From Novosphingobium sp. ST904 (GTDB taxonomy: Bacteria > Pseudomonadota > Alphaproteobacteria > Sphingomonadales > Sphingomonadaceae), in NCBI RefSeq assembly GCF_001298105.1, contig NZ_LGJH01000161.1, positions 1-64,000 of the forward strand: a DNA stretch of 64,000 nucleotides, written 5' to 3'. A program made the translations under genes and the position numbers. The notes under the pieces are model-generated. The model saw only the letters and a program-made list of their open reading frames with translations. It did no database searches and was not told the origin of the DNA. This document shows, one piece after another, positions 18,539 to 27,145 of this stretch (position 1 is the stretch's first letter; every line of letters begins with the position of its first letter).

Positions 18539-19407
18539 TGGAACTTGCGGGCAAAGTGGCGGTCGTGACCGGCGGCGCCAGCGGCATCGGCCGCGCCACC
18601 GTGGAACTGTTCGCGGCGGAGGGCGCAAAGGTCGTCATCGCCGATATCGCGGACGAGGCGGGAGAAGCGCTGGCGGAAAGGCTGGGCGCTTCGGCGGTCT
18701 ATCAGCGCACCGACGTATCCGATCCGGCGGCGGTGGAGGCGATGATCGAGGCCGCCGTCTCCCGCTTCGGCGGGATCGACGTGCTGTTCAACAATGCGGG
18801 CATGTCCTGCGGCGCGTTTCCCAGCTTTCTGGACGATACGCTGGAGGATTTCGACCGGGTGATGCGCGTCAACGTGCTTGGGCCCATGCTGGGCACGCGC
18901 AATGCGGCGCGGATCATGGCGAAGGCAGGCCCAAATGGTCAAAAACGGGGCGGCGTGATCCTCAACAATGCCTCCATCGCCGGCACGCTCGCAGGCCATG
19001 CGATGATGACCTATCGCGCGTCGAAGGCGGCGCTGATCCAGTTCTCCAAGTCCTCCGCCATCGATCTGGCGCGGCACGGCATCCGGGTGAACTGCATCGT
19101 GCCGGGCCATGTGCGCACCGAATTGTCCTCGTTCGGAGAGAAGGGGGCCGAGAACGGCCTTGCCGCGCGGATCGAGGAGGGGGTGAATGCGGTCTACCTC
19201 TCCAACCAGCTCATCAAGCGGCGCGGAGAGCCGGAGGACGTGGCGCAAGTGGCGCTGTTCCTCGCCAGCGACCGTTCGCGCCACATGACCGGCGCGGTGA
19301 TCCCGGTGGAAGGCGGCGTGACCGTGGGCGATCCGGTCAACCATCTGGAGCAGATATTCGACGCTCGCGCCGCGGCATTCGCGGCGATGGAGCGGCTCGA
19401 CGGCTGA
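18538..19407 (+). CDS. SDR family oxidoreductase
   Basis: NAD(P)-dependent dehydrogenase of 289 residues. TGGASGIG at about residues 11-18, acidic residue after strand beta2 (VIADI) favouring NAD, NNAGMS, and the catalytic YRASK are present. MTGAVIPVEGGVTVGDP is the usual closing strand. It is translationally coupled to the P450 (TGATG overlap), so oxidation of the alcohol made by the P450 is the natural reading. The TonB receptor gene follows after 66 bases on the same strand. Confidence 0.9.
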   Translation: MELAGKVAVVTGGASGIGRATVELFAAEGAKVVIADIADEAGEALAERLGASAVYQRTDVSDPAAVEAMIEAAVSRFGGIDVLFNNAGMSCGAFPSFLDDTLEDFDRVMRVNVLGPMLGTRNAARIMAKAGPNGQKRGGVILNNASIAGTLAGHAMMTYRASKAALIQFSKSSAIDLARHGIRVNCIVPGHVRTELSSFGEKGAENGLAARIEEGVNAVYLSNQLIKRRGEPEDVAQVALFLASDRSRHMTGAVIPVEGGVTVGDPVNHLEQIFDARAAAFAAMERLDG

Positions 19408-19473
19408 AGACCCCGAAGACGGGGCGAAGCATTGGAAGCGGTGGTGTGCCGCTTCCCGGGGAGGAGAGGGACC

Positions 19474-21831
19474 ATGAGGAACTGGCTGAAGGCCGCGCTG
19501 GCGGCTGGAACGGTGCTGTCTGGAATGGACGGCGCCTATGCACAATCGCAGCAGGCATCGCCGGGCGGCGTTACGATCCACGAAGGCGATATCGTCGTCA
19601 CCGCGCGGCGGCGTGACGAAAGCCTGTCCACCGTGCCGGCGGCGATCACCGCCCTCAATGCCACCGATCTGGTCGAGCGCGGGGTGAAGACCGATTCCGA
19701 CCTGCAACGCATCGCGCCGGGCCTGACGATCCGCCAGACGCAGGGCAACAACTCGCTGACCTATTCGATCCGTGGGCAATCGGCGGATACGTTCTCGGGT
19801 TCGCCCTCGGCGGTGATCGCCTACCTCAACGAAGTGCCGCTGACGATCAACAGCGCTTCCTCGTTCTACGATCTCGAGAACGTGCAGGTCCTGAAAGGCC
19901 CGCAGGGCACGCTGTTCGGGCGCAATGCCACCGGCGGCGCGGTGCTCTACAATTCGGCCAGGCCCAGCGACAAGCTGGAGGCGGCGCTGACCGGCCGGGT
20001 CGGCAATTACGGCATGTGGGAAGGCGAGGGGATGCTGAACGTGCCCCTGCTGGCGGACAAGATCCTGCTGCGCGGCGCCTTCGACGTGATCCGCAAGGAC
20101 GGCTACATCCGCAACCTGCTCAACGACGAGCGTCTGGGCGACATCCGCCGCGACAGTGGCCGTGTGACGCTGACGGTGGAGCCCACCGACACGATCAGCA
20201 ACACCACCATGCTGCAATATACCAACACGCGCGCACCAATACCGGTGCGTCCTACACTTACAGCGTCTATTCCTGCGGCCAGACCAACAACGGCTTCGCG
20301 CTGACCTGCGGGGCAGGGCTGCTGTTCGGGCCGACGCTCGATTCCGTCGCCGGACCGGGCGCGTGGGAGGCTTATCTCGCCGCGCATCCGGATGCCTATG
20401 CGCCGGGCCTGATCGACTACGTGAACGAACAGCGCCGCATCGGGCCTTACAAGACGCGCCATCCCGGCGGGGCCAGCCACCATGGCAAGGACTGGTTCCT
20501 CACCAACACAACCGAAGTCGACCTGAGCGACAGCGCCAAGCTGCGCAACATCTTCGGCTGGTCGGATTCGAAAACCCGCTCCGAACAGCCTCAGCTCGGC
20601 GCGCCTTTCGTGACGATCCTGACCGCCAATGCCGCTGCGGGCGAGTTCGGAAACCAGCTGAAGGTCCGCTCCGTCTCCGAGGAATTGCAGCTGGTCGGCG
20701 ATGCGATGGATGGCAAGCTGGACTATATCTTCGGCTATTACTTCCAGAAGCAGCGCAGCGACACGCTCTGGCCGCAGACCTATTTCGATGTCTCGCCGAT
20801 CATTCCGCCCAGCTACGTCACCAACAACTTCCGCATCCGCAACCGGACCAATGCGGTCTACGGCCAGGTGTCCTATGCCGTGTTGCCGGACCTGAAGCTG
20901 ACCGGCGGCCTGCGCTACACCTGGGAGCGGGTCTCGATCGCCCAGTTGCCCGGCGCGACCTATACTTACGGCGCGCGACCAGAAGAAGACCTTCTCCGAT
21001 CCGTCATGGGAAGTGGGGCTGGAGTACAAGGTTTCGCCGGAGTGGTTCGCCTATCTCAAGACGCGCGGCAGCTTCCGTTCGGGCGGCTTCAACGGTGCGG
21101 CCCCGCCGGTCAACGCGACGGCTACCGATGGCGGCAACCTGTTCAATTCCGAACACACGCAGGATATCGAAGGCGGCCTGAAGTACGCCGGTGACGTGAT
21201 GGGCCGCCCCGCGAACTTCGCCAGCGCCGTGTTCATCCAGTGGGTGCAGGATGTGCAGCGCGTGGAGTTCCCCGATCCGGATGGCCCCGGCGGGCTCGCC
21301 TCGATTGCGGTGACCGCCAATGTGCCTTCGGAACGCATCTGGGGCTTCGAGGCGCAGGGCAATCTCCGCCCGGCGACGTGGCTCGAACTGGGCGGTTCGG
21401 CGGCCTATACCAAGGCGACGTTCACGAACGGAAACATCGAACTGTTCGGCACGCCCTATTCCTATGGTCCGGTAGGCGATACGCCGGAGTTCTCCGGCAC
21501 GGCCTATGCGCAAGTCTTCCTGCCGGTGGGTGAGGAGGCGGGCGAAGTCTCGCTGCGCGGCGACCTTTATGGGCAGACGGCGCAATACTTCTCCAATGCG
21601 GCCAACTCGATCGCGCCGGGAACGAAGCTGCCGGGCTATGTGCTGGTGAACGGGCGGCTCGACTGGAACGGGATCATGGGATCGGACTTCTCGGCCGCGC
21701 TCTTCGTCAAGAACGTGACCGACAAGGCCTATTTCGTCGGCGGCATGACGCTGGCCGCAGCGCTGGGCCACAATGCCGCTGCCGTGGGCGAGCCGCGCAC
21801 TTACGGGCTGGAGATCCGCTACCGATTCTGA
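19474..21831 (+). CDS. TonB-dependent outer membrane receptor (two frame breaks)
   Basis: Ligand-gated outer-membrane channel of about 785 residues. A signal peptide ends near AYAQS; a TonB-box-like stretch EGDIVVTARRRDESLSTVPAAI leads into the plug (VQVLKGPQGTLFGRNATGGAVLY), and the barrel ends with GLEIRYRF, the terminal Phe needed for assembly. The frame breaks at about 20235 (one base lost, NTR/TNTGASYTYSVY) and about 20977 (one base gained or two lost, TYTYGA/DQKKTFSDPSW). ATG 19474 follows GAGGAGAGGG. It closes the P450 operon, so it probably imports the hydrophobic substrate or a product of outer digestion, as in many sphingomonad degradation clusters. Confidence 0.9.
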
Positions 21832-22610
21832 ACGAAGGCGGTGATTTCCCCCGCCAGCCTGGCGGGAATTTCGAGGTTGAGCAGGTGGCCGGCGCCTTCA
21901 TGGTCGATCCGCGACACCTGCTCGCTCGCAGCATCGATCAGGGCGGCCATGAGCCGGAAGTCCTCGGTGTCGCGGCTGCCGGTCAGCAGCAGGGTCGGCG
22001 TGGCGAGATCGGTCAGCCGCTCGGCCTCGGGCAGTTCCGGGCGCTGGTCGTCCTGTATCCATTGGCGGCCGTGAAAGGCTTCTATCCCGGCGCGGAGCCG
22101 CTGTGACTCCAGGCTTTCGCGCGTGGTTTCGAACAGGGGGTGATTCCACCAGAGCTCCCGGGCGGACGCGATATCGCCGCCCCGTGCGGCGCGGCCGATC
22201 GCTTTCCAGCGCTCGATCCAGTCCGCGCTCCAGGACCAGCCCAGCATGAGCGGGCTGACCATCACCAGCCGCCGCACGCGCTCCGGGTGGTTCAGGGCGA
22301 AGTTCAGCACGGTGCCCCCGCCAAGCGAGAGGCCGCACAGGTCTGCTTGCGCAATGCCGAGGGTTTCGAGCAGGGCGAGCAGGTCGTCCGAATGGGAGAA
22401 CGGCACGCCGGGAGCGCCGGTGGAATCGCCGAAGCCGCGCTGGTCGTAGGCGATCAACGGAAGGTCGGCGGGCAGGGCGGCCACGATCGGCTCCCAGTCG
22501 TGCCGGGAGCCGCCGAAACCGTGGACCAGTACGAGCGGCGTCCCGGATCCCTCGCGGCGGTATCCCGAAAGCGTGGCTCCGCCGGTTTCGATGCTGAAGT
22601 CTTGCGTCAT
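21819..22610 (-). CDS. Alpha/beta hydrolase
   Basis: Hydrolase of 263 residues with a complete triad layout: oxyanion strand LVHGFGGS, nucleophile elbow GLSLGGG, acid in LLLTGSRDTEDF, and His in DHEGAGHLLNLE. ATG 22610 is chosen because the longer in-frame start at 22646 adds twelve unrelated residues. It converges on and overlaps the TonB receptor gene by 13 bases. Esterase, lactonase or C-C hydrolase activity are all possible; location beside the oxygenase operon suggests an ester or enol-lactone intermediate. Confidence 0.87.
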   Translation of the reverse strand: MTQDFSIETGGATLSGYRREGSGTPLVLVHGFGGSRHDWEPIVAALPADLPLIAYDQRGFGDSTGAPGVPFSHSDDLLALLETLGIAQADLCGLSLGGGTVLNFALNHPERVRRLVMVSPLMLGWSWSADWIERWKAIGRAARGGDIASARELWWNHPLFETTRESLESQRLRAGIEAFHGRQWIQDDQRPELPEAERLTDLATPTLLLTGSRDTEDFRLMAALIDAASEQVSRIDHEGAGHLLNLEIPARLAGEITAFVQNR

Positions 22611-22654
22611 GCGCAGGAGGCTAGCGCGCCCGCACGCATGACGCACTGATCAAA

Positions 22655-23407
22655 TCAGGCAGAGCCCATGTAGCGGCCGCCATTGGTGCTGATCGTCTGC
22701 CCGGTCATGTAGCTGGCTTCCTCGGAGGCGAGGAAAGCTGCCGCCGCCGCGATGTCCTCGACCTTGCCGAGGCGCTTGACCGGGAGGGACTTGCCATAGG
22801 CCTCGGCGTCGATCGGGGCCTGGCGCAGCATCGGCGTGTCGATCGAGCCGGGCGGGATCATGTTGGCGGTGATGCCGGTGCCGCCCAGTTCCATCGCCAG
22901 CGCCTTGGTCATGCCGAGCAGGCCGCCCTTCGACGAGACGTAGTGGCTTTGCGCAAAGGAGCCGGACTGGGTGGAAGAGGAAGTGATGTTGATGATCCGC
23001 CCCCACTGCGCCGCCAGCATGTCCGGCACGATTTCCTTGGTAACCAGCCACGGTCCCTTGAGGTTGATGCGGATCACCTTGTCGAACTCGTCCTCGCCGA
23101 TATCCAGGAAAGGCGTGAAGGGTGCGATGCCGGCATTGTTGACGAGGATGGTGATCGGGCCGAACGTGCCGCGTGTTTCGTCGGCGGCGGCCTTGATCGC
23201 GGCCTTGTCCGAACAGTCGGCGGTGATCGCCAGGGCCTTGCCGCCGGCTTGCTCGATCAGCCGCACCGTTTCGGCCGCGCCTTCGGGATTGAGGTCCCAT
23301 ACGGCGATGGCGGCCTTGTCCTCGGCAAGGCGCAGCGCGATGCCGCGCCCGATGCCCGAGCCGCCGCCCGTGACGACGGCGACCTTGCCTTCAAGCGAAC
23401 GTGTCAT
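22655..23407 (-). CDS. SDR family oxidoreductase
   Basis: NAD(P)-dependent short-chain dehydrogenase of 250 residues. TGGGSGIG at about residues 13-20, an aspartate after strand beta2 (AVWDLNPEG) typical of NAD preference, NNAGIA, SSSTQSG with the catalytic serine and HYVSSK with Tyr and Lys are intact. MTGQTISTNGGRYMG is the expected end. ATG 23407 has GGGAGAG upstream. It reads away from the flavin reductase gene region, 77 bases apart, same strand. 3-hydroxyacyl-CoA dehydrogenase-like activity is plausible; substrate unknown. Confidence 0.9.
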   Translation of the reverse strand: MTRSLEGKVAVVTGGGSGIGRGIALRLAEDKAAIAVWDLNPEGAAETVRLIEQAGGKALAITADCSDKAAIKAAADETRGTFGPITILVNNAGIAPFTPFLDIGEDEFDKVIRINLKGPWLVTKEIVPDMLAAQWGRIINITSSSTQSGSFAQSHYVSSKGGLLGMTKALAMELGGTGITANMIPPGSIDTPMLRQAPIDAEAYGKSLPVKRLGKVEDIAAAAAFLASEEASYMTGQTISTNGGRYMGSA

Positions 23408-23484
23408 GAAATTCTCTCCCGCGGATGCACTCGATTTGCGCTGAACGGGTGAACAGCGAGCGCCCCGGGAGTCAAGAACCCTTG

Positions 23485-23988
23485 TTACATGCGTTCGGCG
23501 AAACCGCCGTAGCGGCCTTTGTGGAACAGCATGGGATCGTTCTCGCGCACTGCTTCCATGCGCAGCACTTCGCCCAGCACGAACCAGTGGTCGCCCGCTT
23601 CGGTTACCGAATAGAGGCGGCATTCGATCGCGGCGATCGAGTCCGCGATGATCGGCAGGTTATGGTCCGATACCGTATATTCCACGCCGACGAACTTCTG
23701 GTCGCCCTTGGCCGTGACGGCCCGGCAGACTTCTGTCTGGTCGCTGGCCATGACGTTGACGCAGAAATGCCCGGCCTTCTCGATCAGCGGCCAGGACGAG
23801 GACTTCCTGTCGGGGAAGAAGCCGACCAGTGGCGGATCGAGCGAAACGGAGGTGAACGAGCCGACGACCATGCCCGCGGGCTTGCCATCGTCGAGCGCGG
23901 TGATCACGCAGACGCCGGTCGGGTAGCTGCCCAGGACCTTGCGGAACTCGGCCGGGTCGATGGTGGTCGTGGTCACTGGGTCTGTCAT
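23485..23988 (-). CDS. Flavin reductase domain protein
   Basis: Protein of 167 residues of the HpaC/ActVB type that reduces FMN or FAD with NAD(P)H for a partner monooxygenase. The sequence FRKVLGSYPTGVCVITALDDGKPAGMVVGSFTSVSLDPPLVGF is the family signature (flavin-binding ST-S motif), followed by FCVNVMASDQ and GDHWFVLGEV. ATG 23988 gives the normal N-terminal length. It could supply reduced flavin to the luciferase-like oxidoreductase encoded at 9746, the only flavin oxidoreductase of that kind in the window. LysR lies just upstream but on the same strand after its own stop. Confidence 0.9.
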   Translation of the reverse strand: MTDPVTTTTIDPAEFRKVLGSYPTGVCVITALDDGKPAGMVVGSFTSVSLDPPLVGFFPDRKSSSWPLIEKAGHFCVNVMASDQTEVCRAVTAKGDQKFVGVEYTVSDHNLPIIADSIAAIECRLYSVTEAGDHWFVLGEVLRMEAVRENDPMLFHKGRYGGFAERM

Positions 23989-24013
23989 CCTGTTACTGCG
24001 ATGTTGCGACGCA

Positions 24014-24907
24014 TCATGGCTTGAGAACTCCCTCCATCCGTCGGGCGGTTTCGTCAAGCCATTGGCGGAAGAGCGTCACCCGCGGAAGCTTGCGGATATC
24101 CTGGTGAGTCACGAACCAGAATGCGCGGGTTATCCGGCATTCGGGCAGGACCTGAACCAGTCTCGGATCGGAATCGGCCATGAAGCAGGGCAGGACGCCA
24201 AGCCCGCCGCCGCTGGCGACGAGACTGTGCTGCGCGGTGATGCTGGGCGAGCGGATCGCCGCCTTCAGGCCCGGCTGGATCTCGTCTAGATAGCGCAGTT
24301 CGGGCGAATAGAGCAGGTCGGGAATGTAGCCGACCATGGCATGGCCCTCCAGCAGGTCTGCCGGGCGCGCGGGGCTGCCGTGGGCATCGAGATAGTCCCG
24401 CGTCCCGTAGAGGGCGAGCGTGTAGTCCGAGAGCTTGTGCGCCACCAGCGGCCCGGTGCGGGGGCGGGAGAGCATGACAGCGACATCCGCCTCGCGCCGG
24501 GTCGGGCTGAGGAACCCGCTGCTGGCGACGAGATCGATGGCGAGGCGCGGGTGTTCAGCCTGGAATCCGGGCAGGTGCCGGGCAAGGAACCAGCAGCCGA
24601 ATCCTTCCGACGTGCTGATGCGCAGGGTGCCGTAAAGGCCGTCGCTGCCCTGGGCGGGTTCGGTGATCCGGCCGGCTGCGCTGGCCATGGCCTCGACCGA
24701 GGAGAGCAGGGTTTCGCCTGCCTCGGTCAGTTCCTGGCCGCTGCGGGTCTGTTCGAACAGCGTGGTGCCGAGCGCGGCTTCAAGGCGGCGCAGGCGGCGT
24801 CCCACGGTGGTGGGGTCCACCCCGAGCAGCCGTGCCGCTCCCGCCAGTTGCCCCGCCCGGGCGATGGCGAGGAAGGCCTGGTAGTCGCTCCAGTCAATGG
24901 AATGCAT
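24014..24907 (-). CDS. LysR family transcriptional regulator
   Basis: Regulator of 297 residues with an N-terminal winged helix (YQAFLAIARAGQLAGAARLLGVDPTTVGRRLRRLEAALGT) and a periplasmic-binding-like effector domain (LRISTSEGFGCWFLARHLPGF ... SGGGLGVLPCFMA). ATG 24907 is chosen over TTG 24913. It diverges from mmsA with a 158-base space that contains a dyad, so control of the valine operon is likely. The family usually binds a pathway metabolite as co-inducer; which one cannot be read. Confidence 0.9.
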   Translation of the reverse strand: MHSIDWSDYQAFLAIARAGQLAGAARLLGVDPTTVGRRLRRLEAALGTTLFEQTRSGQELTEAGETLLSSVEAMASAAGRITEPAQGSDGLYGTLRISTSEGFGCWFLARHLPGFQAEHPRLAIDLVASSGFLSPTRREADVAVMLSRPRTGPLVAHKLSDYTLALYGTRDYLDAHGSPARPADLLEGHAMVGYIPDLLYSPELRYLDEIQPGLKAAIRSPSITAQHSLVASGGGLGVLPCFMADSDPRLVQVLPECRITRAFWFVTHQDIRKLPRVTLFRQWLDETARRMEGVLKP

Positions 24908-24945
24908 CGTCAAGGTATCGTCACTGCGGAGAATTGTCCGTCCGG

Positions 24946-24993
24946 CTGCAAATGTGCAGTTATCGATGGCGTATTTTCAGCTTGCCTGCAAAT
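24946..24993. promoter_or_regulatory. Dyad and repeated half-site between lysR and mmsA
   Basis: CTGCA-AATG-TGCAG at 24946-24959 is a perfect dyad, and the half CTGCAAAT recurs at 24986-24993, forty bases (about four helical turns) on. Two sites of this kind, one dyad and one weaker, between a LysR gene and its divergent target are the usual recognition and activation sites of that family. The last half-site is 72 bases before mmsA. Confidence 0.5.
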
Positions 24994-25065
24994 CGGACCG
25001 GGACCACCTACCCCTCAAAGAGCGCTTGCGGGCGTTCGGGGAAAGAAATTGCGAAAGGATGAGGA

Positions 25066-26559
25066 ATGCGGCTGATTGACCACTTCGTTGTCGGCGGAAG
25101 CGGCGGTTCGGCCGCCCGTCTGGGCGATGTCTTCAACCCCAGCACCGGGCAGGTCCAGGCCCAGGTCCCGCTTGGCGACAAGGCGCTGCTCGACCGTGCC
25201 GTGGCCACCGCCCATGCCGTGCAGCCCAAGTGGGCCGCCACCAATCCCCAGCGCCGCGCGCGCGTGCTGTTCAAGTTCAAGGAACTGATCGAACAGAACA
25301 TGCAGTCGCTTGCCGAAATGCTCGCTTCCGAGCACGGCAAGGTGGTGGACGATGCCAAGGGTGACATCCAGCGCGGCCTTGAAGTGGTGGAGTTCTGCTG
25401 CGGAATCCCGCACATGCTCAAGGGCGAATACACGCAGGGCGCCGGTCCGGGCATCGATGTCTATTCGATGCGCCAGCCGCTCGGCGTCGGCGCGGGCATC
25501 ACGCCGTTCAACTTCCCGGCGATGATCCCGCTGTGGATGTTCGCCCCGGCCGTGGCGGTGGGCAACACCTTCATCCTCAAGCCGTCCGAGCGCGATCCTT
25601 CGGTGCCGAACCGCCTCGCCGAACTCTTCATCGAAGCCGGCGCGCCGGAAGGCGTGCTGCAGGTCGTCCATGGCGACAAGGAAATGGTCGACGCGATCCT
25701 CGATCACCCCGGTATCGCGGCGGTCAGCTTCGTCGGGTCGTCGGATATCGCGCAGTACGTCTATTCGCGCGGCGTTGCCGCCGGCAAGCGCGTGCAGGCG
25801 ATGGGCGGCGCGAAGAACCACGCCATCGTCATGCCGGATGCGGACATGGATCAGGCCGTCAACGACATCATGGGCGCAGCCTATGGCTCGGCGGGCGAGC
25901 GCTGCATGGCGCTGCCGGTCGCTGTCCCGGTGGGTGACGAAACCGCCGAAATTCTGCGCGAAAAGCTGGTCGCCGCGATCGACAAGCTCAAGGTCGGCGT
26001 GTCCAACGATCCCGAGGCCCAGTACGGCCCGGTCGTGACCGCGGTTCACAAGCAGAAGATCGAGAACTGGATTCAGACCGGCGTCGACGAAGGCGCGGAA
26101 CTGGTCGTCGATGGACGCGGTTTCTCGCTTCAGGGTTATGAGGAAGGCTTCTTCGTAGGCCCGTCGCTGTTCGATCATGTGACGACAGAGATGAGCGCCT
26201 ACAAGGAGGAGATATTCGGGCCGGTGCTTCAGATCGTCCGTGCCAGGAACTTTGAGGAAGCCCTGGAGCTTCCCACGAAGCACCAGTACGGAAACGGCGT
26301 CGCCATCTTCACCCGCAACGGTCATGCCGCGCGCGAATTCGTGCAGCGTGTGCAGGTCGGCATGGTCGGCGTGAACGTTCCGATCCCGGTGCCGGTCAGC
26401 TATCACAGCTTCGGCGGCTGGAAGCGTTCCGCCTTCGGCGACCACAACCAGTACGGCATGGAAGGCGTGCGCTTCTGGACCAAGGTGAAGACCGTGACCC
26501 AGCGCTGGCCCGATGGCGGCGCGGGTGACAGCGCCTTCATCATCCCGACCATGGCCTGA
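25066..26559 (+). CDS. mmsA: Methylmalonate-semialdehyde dehydrogenase (CoA-acylating)
   Basis: Converts methylmalonate semialdehyde with CoA and NAD to propionyl-CoA and CO2, the last step of valine (and thymine) breakdown. The 497-residue length, the catalytic Cys-280 in GERCMALPVAV, PFNFPAMIPLWM, VGSSDIAQYVY and the end KVKTVTQRWPDGG identify the family. The residues around the cysteine (GERCMA) distinguish it from ordinary aldehyde dehydrogenases. ATG 25066 has AAAGGATGAGG upstream. It heads the valine operon and is divergent from lysR. Confidence 0.95.
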   Translation: MRLIDHFVVGGSGGSAARLGDVFNPSTGQVQAQVPLGDKALLDRAVATAHAVQPKWAATNPQRRARVLFKFKELIEQNMQSLAEMLASEHGKVVDDAKGDIQRGLEVVEFCCGIPHMLKGEYTQGAGPGIDVYSMRQPLGVGAGITPFNFPAMIPLWMFAPAVAVGNTFILKPSERDPSVPNRLAELFIEAGAPEGVLQVVHGDKEMVDAILDHPGIAAVSFVGSSDIAQYVYSRGVAAGKRVQAMGGAKNHAIVMPDADMDQAVNDIMGAAYGSAGERCMALPVAVPVGDETAEILREKLVAAIDKLKVGVSNDPEAQYGPVVTAVHKQKIENWIQTGVDEGAELVVDGRGFSLQGYEEGFFVGPSLFDHVTTEMSAYKEEIFGPVLQIVRARNFEEALELPTKHQYGNGVAIFTRNGHAAREFVQRVQVGMVGVNVPIPVPVSYHSFGGWKRSAFGDHNQYGMEGVRFWTKVKTVTQRWPDGGAGDSAFIIPTMA

Positions 26560-26631
26560 GGCCGACTGGCGGAACATGGGGGCTTGCGCGGGCGTTGCCT
26601 TGGCAATGCCGCGGAACGAAAAGGACGTTTG

Positions 26632-27114
26632 ATGATGCAGATCAGGAACGCACTCGCCCCCATGGCCGCAGCCGCGCTGGTCCTCGGACTTGCGGCCTGT
26701 TCGAAGGAGCCGGCCGAGCCCGCCGCGCAGGAAACCGGCACCGCCGTGCCGCAGCCCACGCCGAGCAGCGCTGCCGGCACCGGGCCAGCGGTGATGCCCA
26801 CCGCCATTCCCGGCGCCCTGCAGGGTCGCTGGGGGCTCGTCGACGCCGATTGCACCAGCAGCCGGGGCGACGCCAAGGGCTTGCTGACGATCAGCGGCGA
26901 TACGCTGACCTTCTACGAATCGGTGGCGAAGCTGGCGACGATCAGGTCCGGTTCGCCTTCCTCGTTCAATGGTGAATTCGCCTTCACCGGGGAAGGGCAG
27001 AGCTGGAACCTTGACGTCGCGCTGACATCGCCCGACGGCGGCAAGACATTGATCCGCAAGGATACCGGACCGGACGCGATGCCCGGTCCGCTCACTTACA
27101 CAAAGTGCCCCTGA
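26632..27114 (+). CDS. Small lipoprotein of AprI/Inh-like or unknown type within valine operon
   Basis: Lipoprotein of 160 residues. MMQIRNALAPMAAAALVLGLAACSK gives a signal with lipobox LAAC. A Pro/Ala-rich linker of about 40 residues is followed by a compact domain starting PGALQGRWGLVDADCTSSRGDAKGLLTISGDTLTFYES and ending with a second cysteine (YTKCP), which may form a disulfide with the first. The family name is not certain. AAAAGGACG precedes the start. It lies between mmsA and the acyl-CoA dehydrogenase with 72- and 31-base gaps, so it is probably cotranscribed, although an envelope lipoprotein has no obvious part in valine breakdown. Confidence 0.8.
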   Translation: MMQIRNALAPMAAAALVLGLAACSKEPAEPAAQETGTAVPQPTPSSAAGTGPAVMPTAIPGALQGRWGLVDADCTSSRGDAKGLLTISGDTLTFYESVAKLATIRSGSPSSFNGEFAFTGEGQSWNLDVALTSPDGGKTLIRKDTGPDAMPGPLTYTKCP

Positions 27115-27145
27115 GGGCACCTAACCGCACCTGACAGGGACAGAG

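Noticed and set aside
18475-20217. Long minus-strand frame of 580 codons
   Set aside because: Antisense shadow of the SDR and TonB receptor genes, His/Arg-rich with no family signature.
1733-24000. Interpretation as a steroid or estradiol degradation cluster
   Set aside because: The thiolase-fold/DUF35 pair and P450 fit, but ring-cleavage dioxygenase, ketosteroid dehydrogenase and KshB-type reductase are absent, so the substrate is left open.
26591-26610. Hairpin GGCGTTGCC/GGCAATGCC after mmsA as a terminator
   Set aside because: Short, mismatched, no T tract, and the operon continues downstream.
25015-27120. Long minus-strand frame of 701 codons
   Set aside because: Antisense to mmsA and the lipoprotein; low-complexity His/Arg/Ala composition typical of high-GC shadows.
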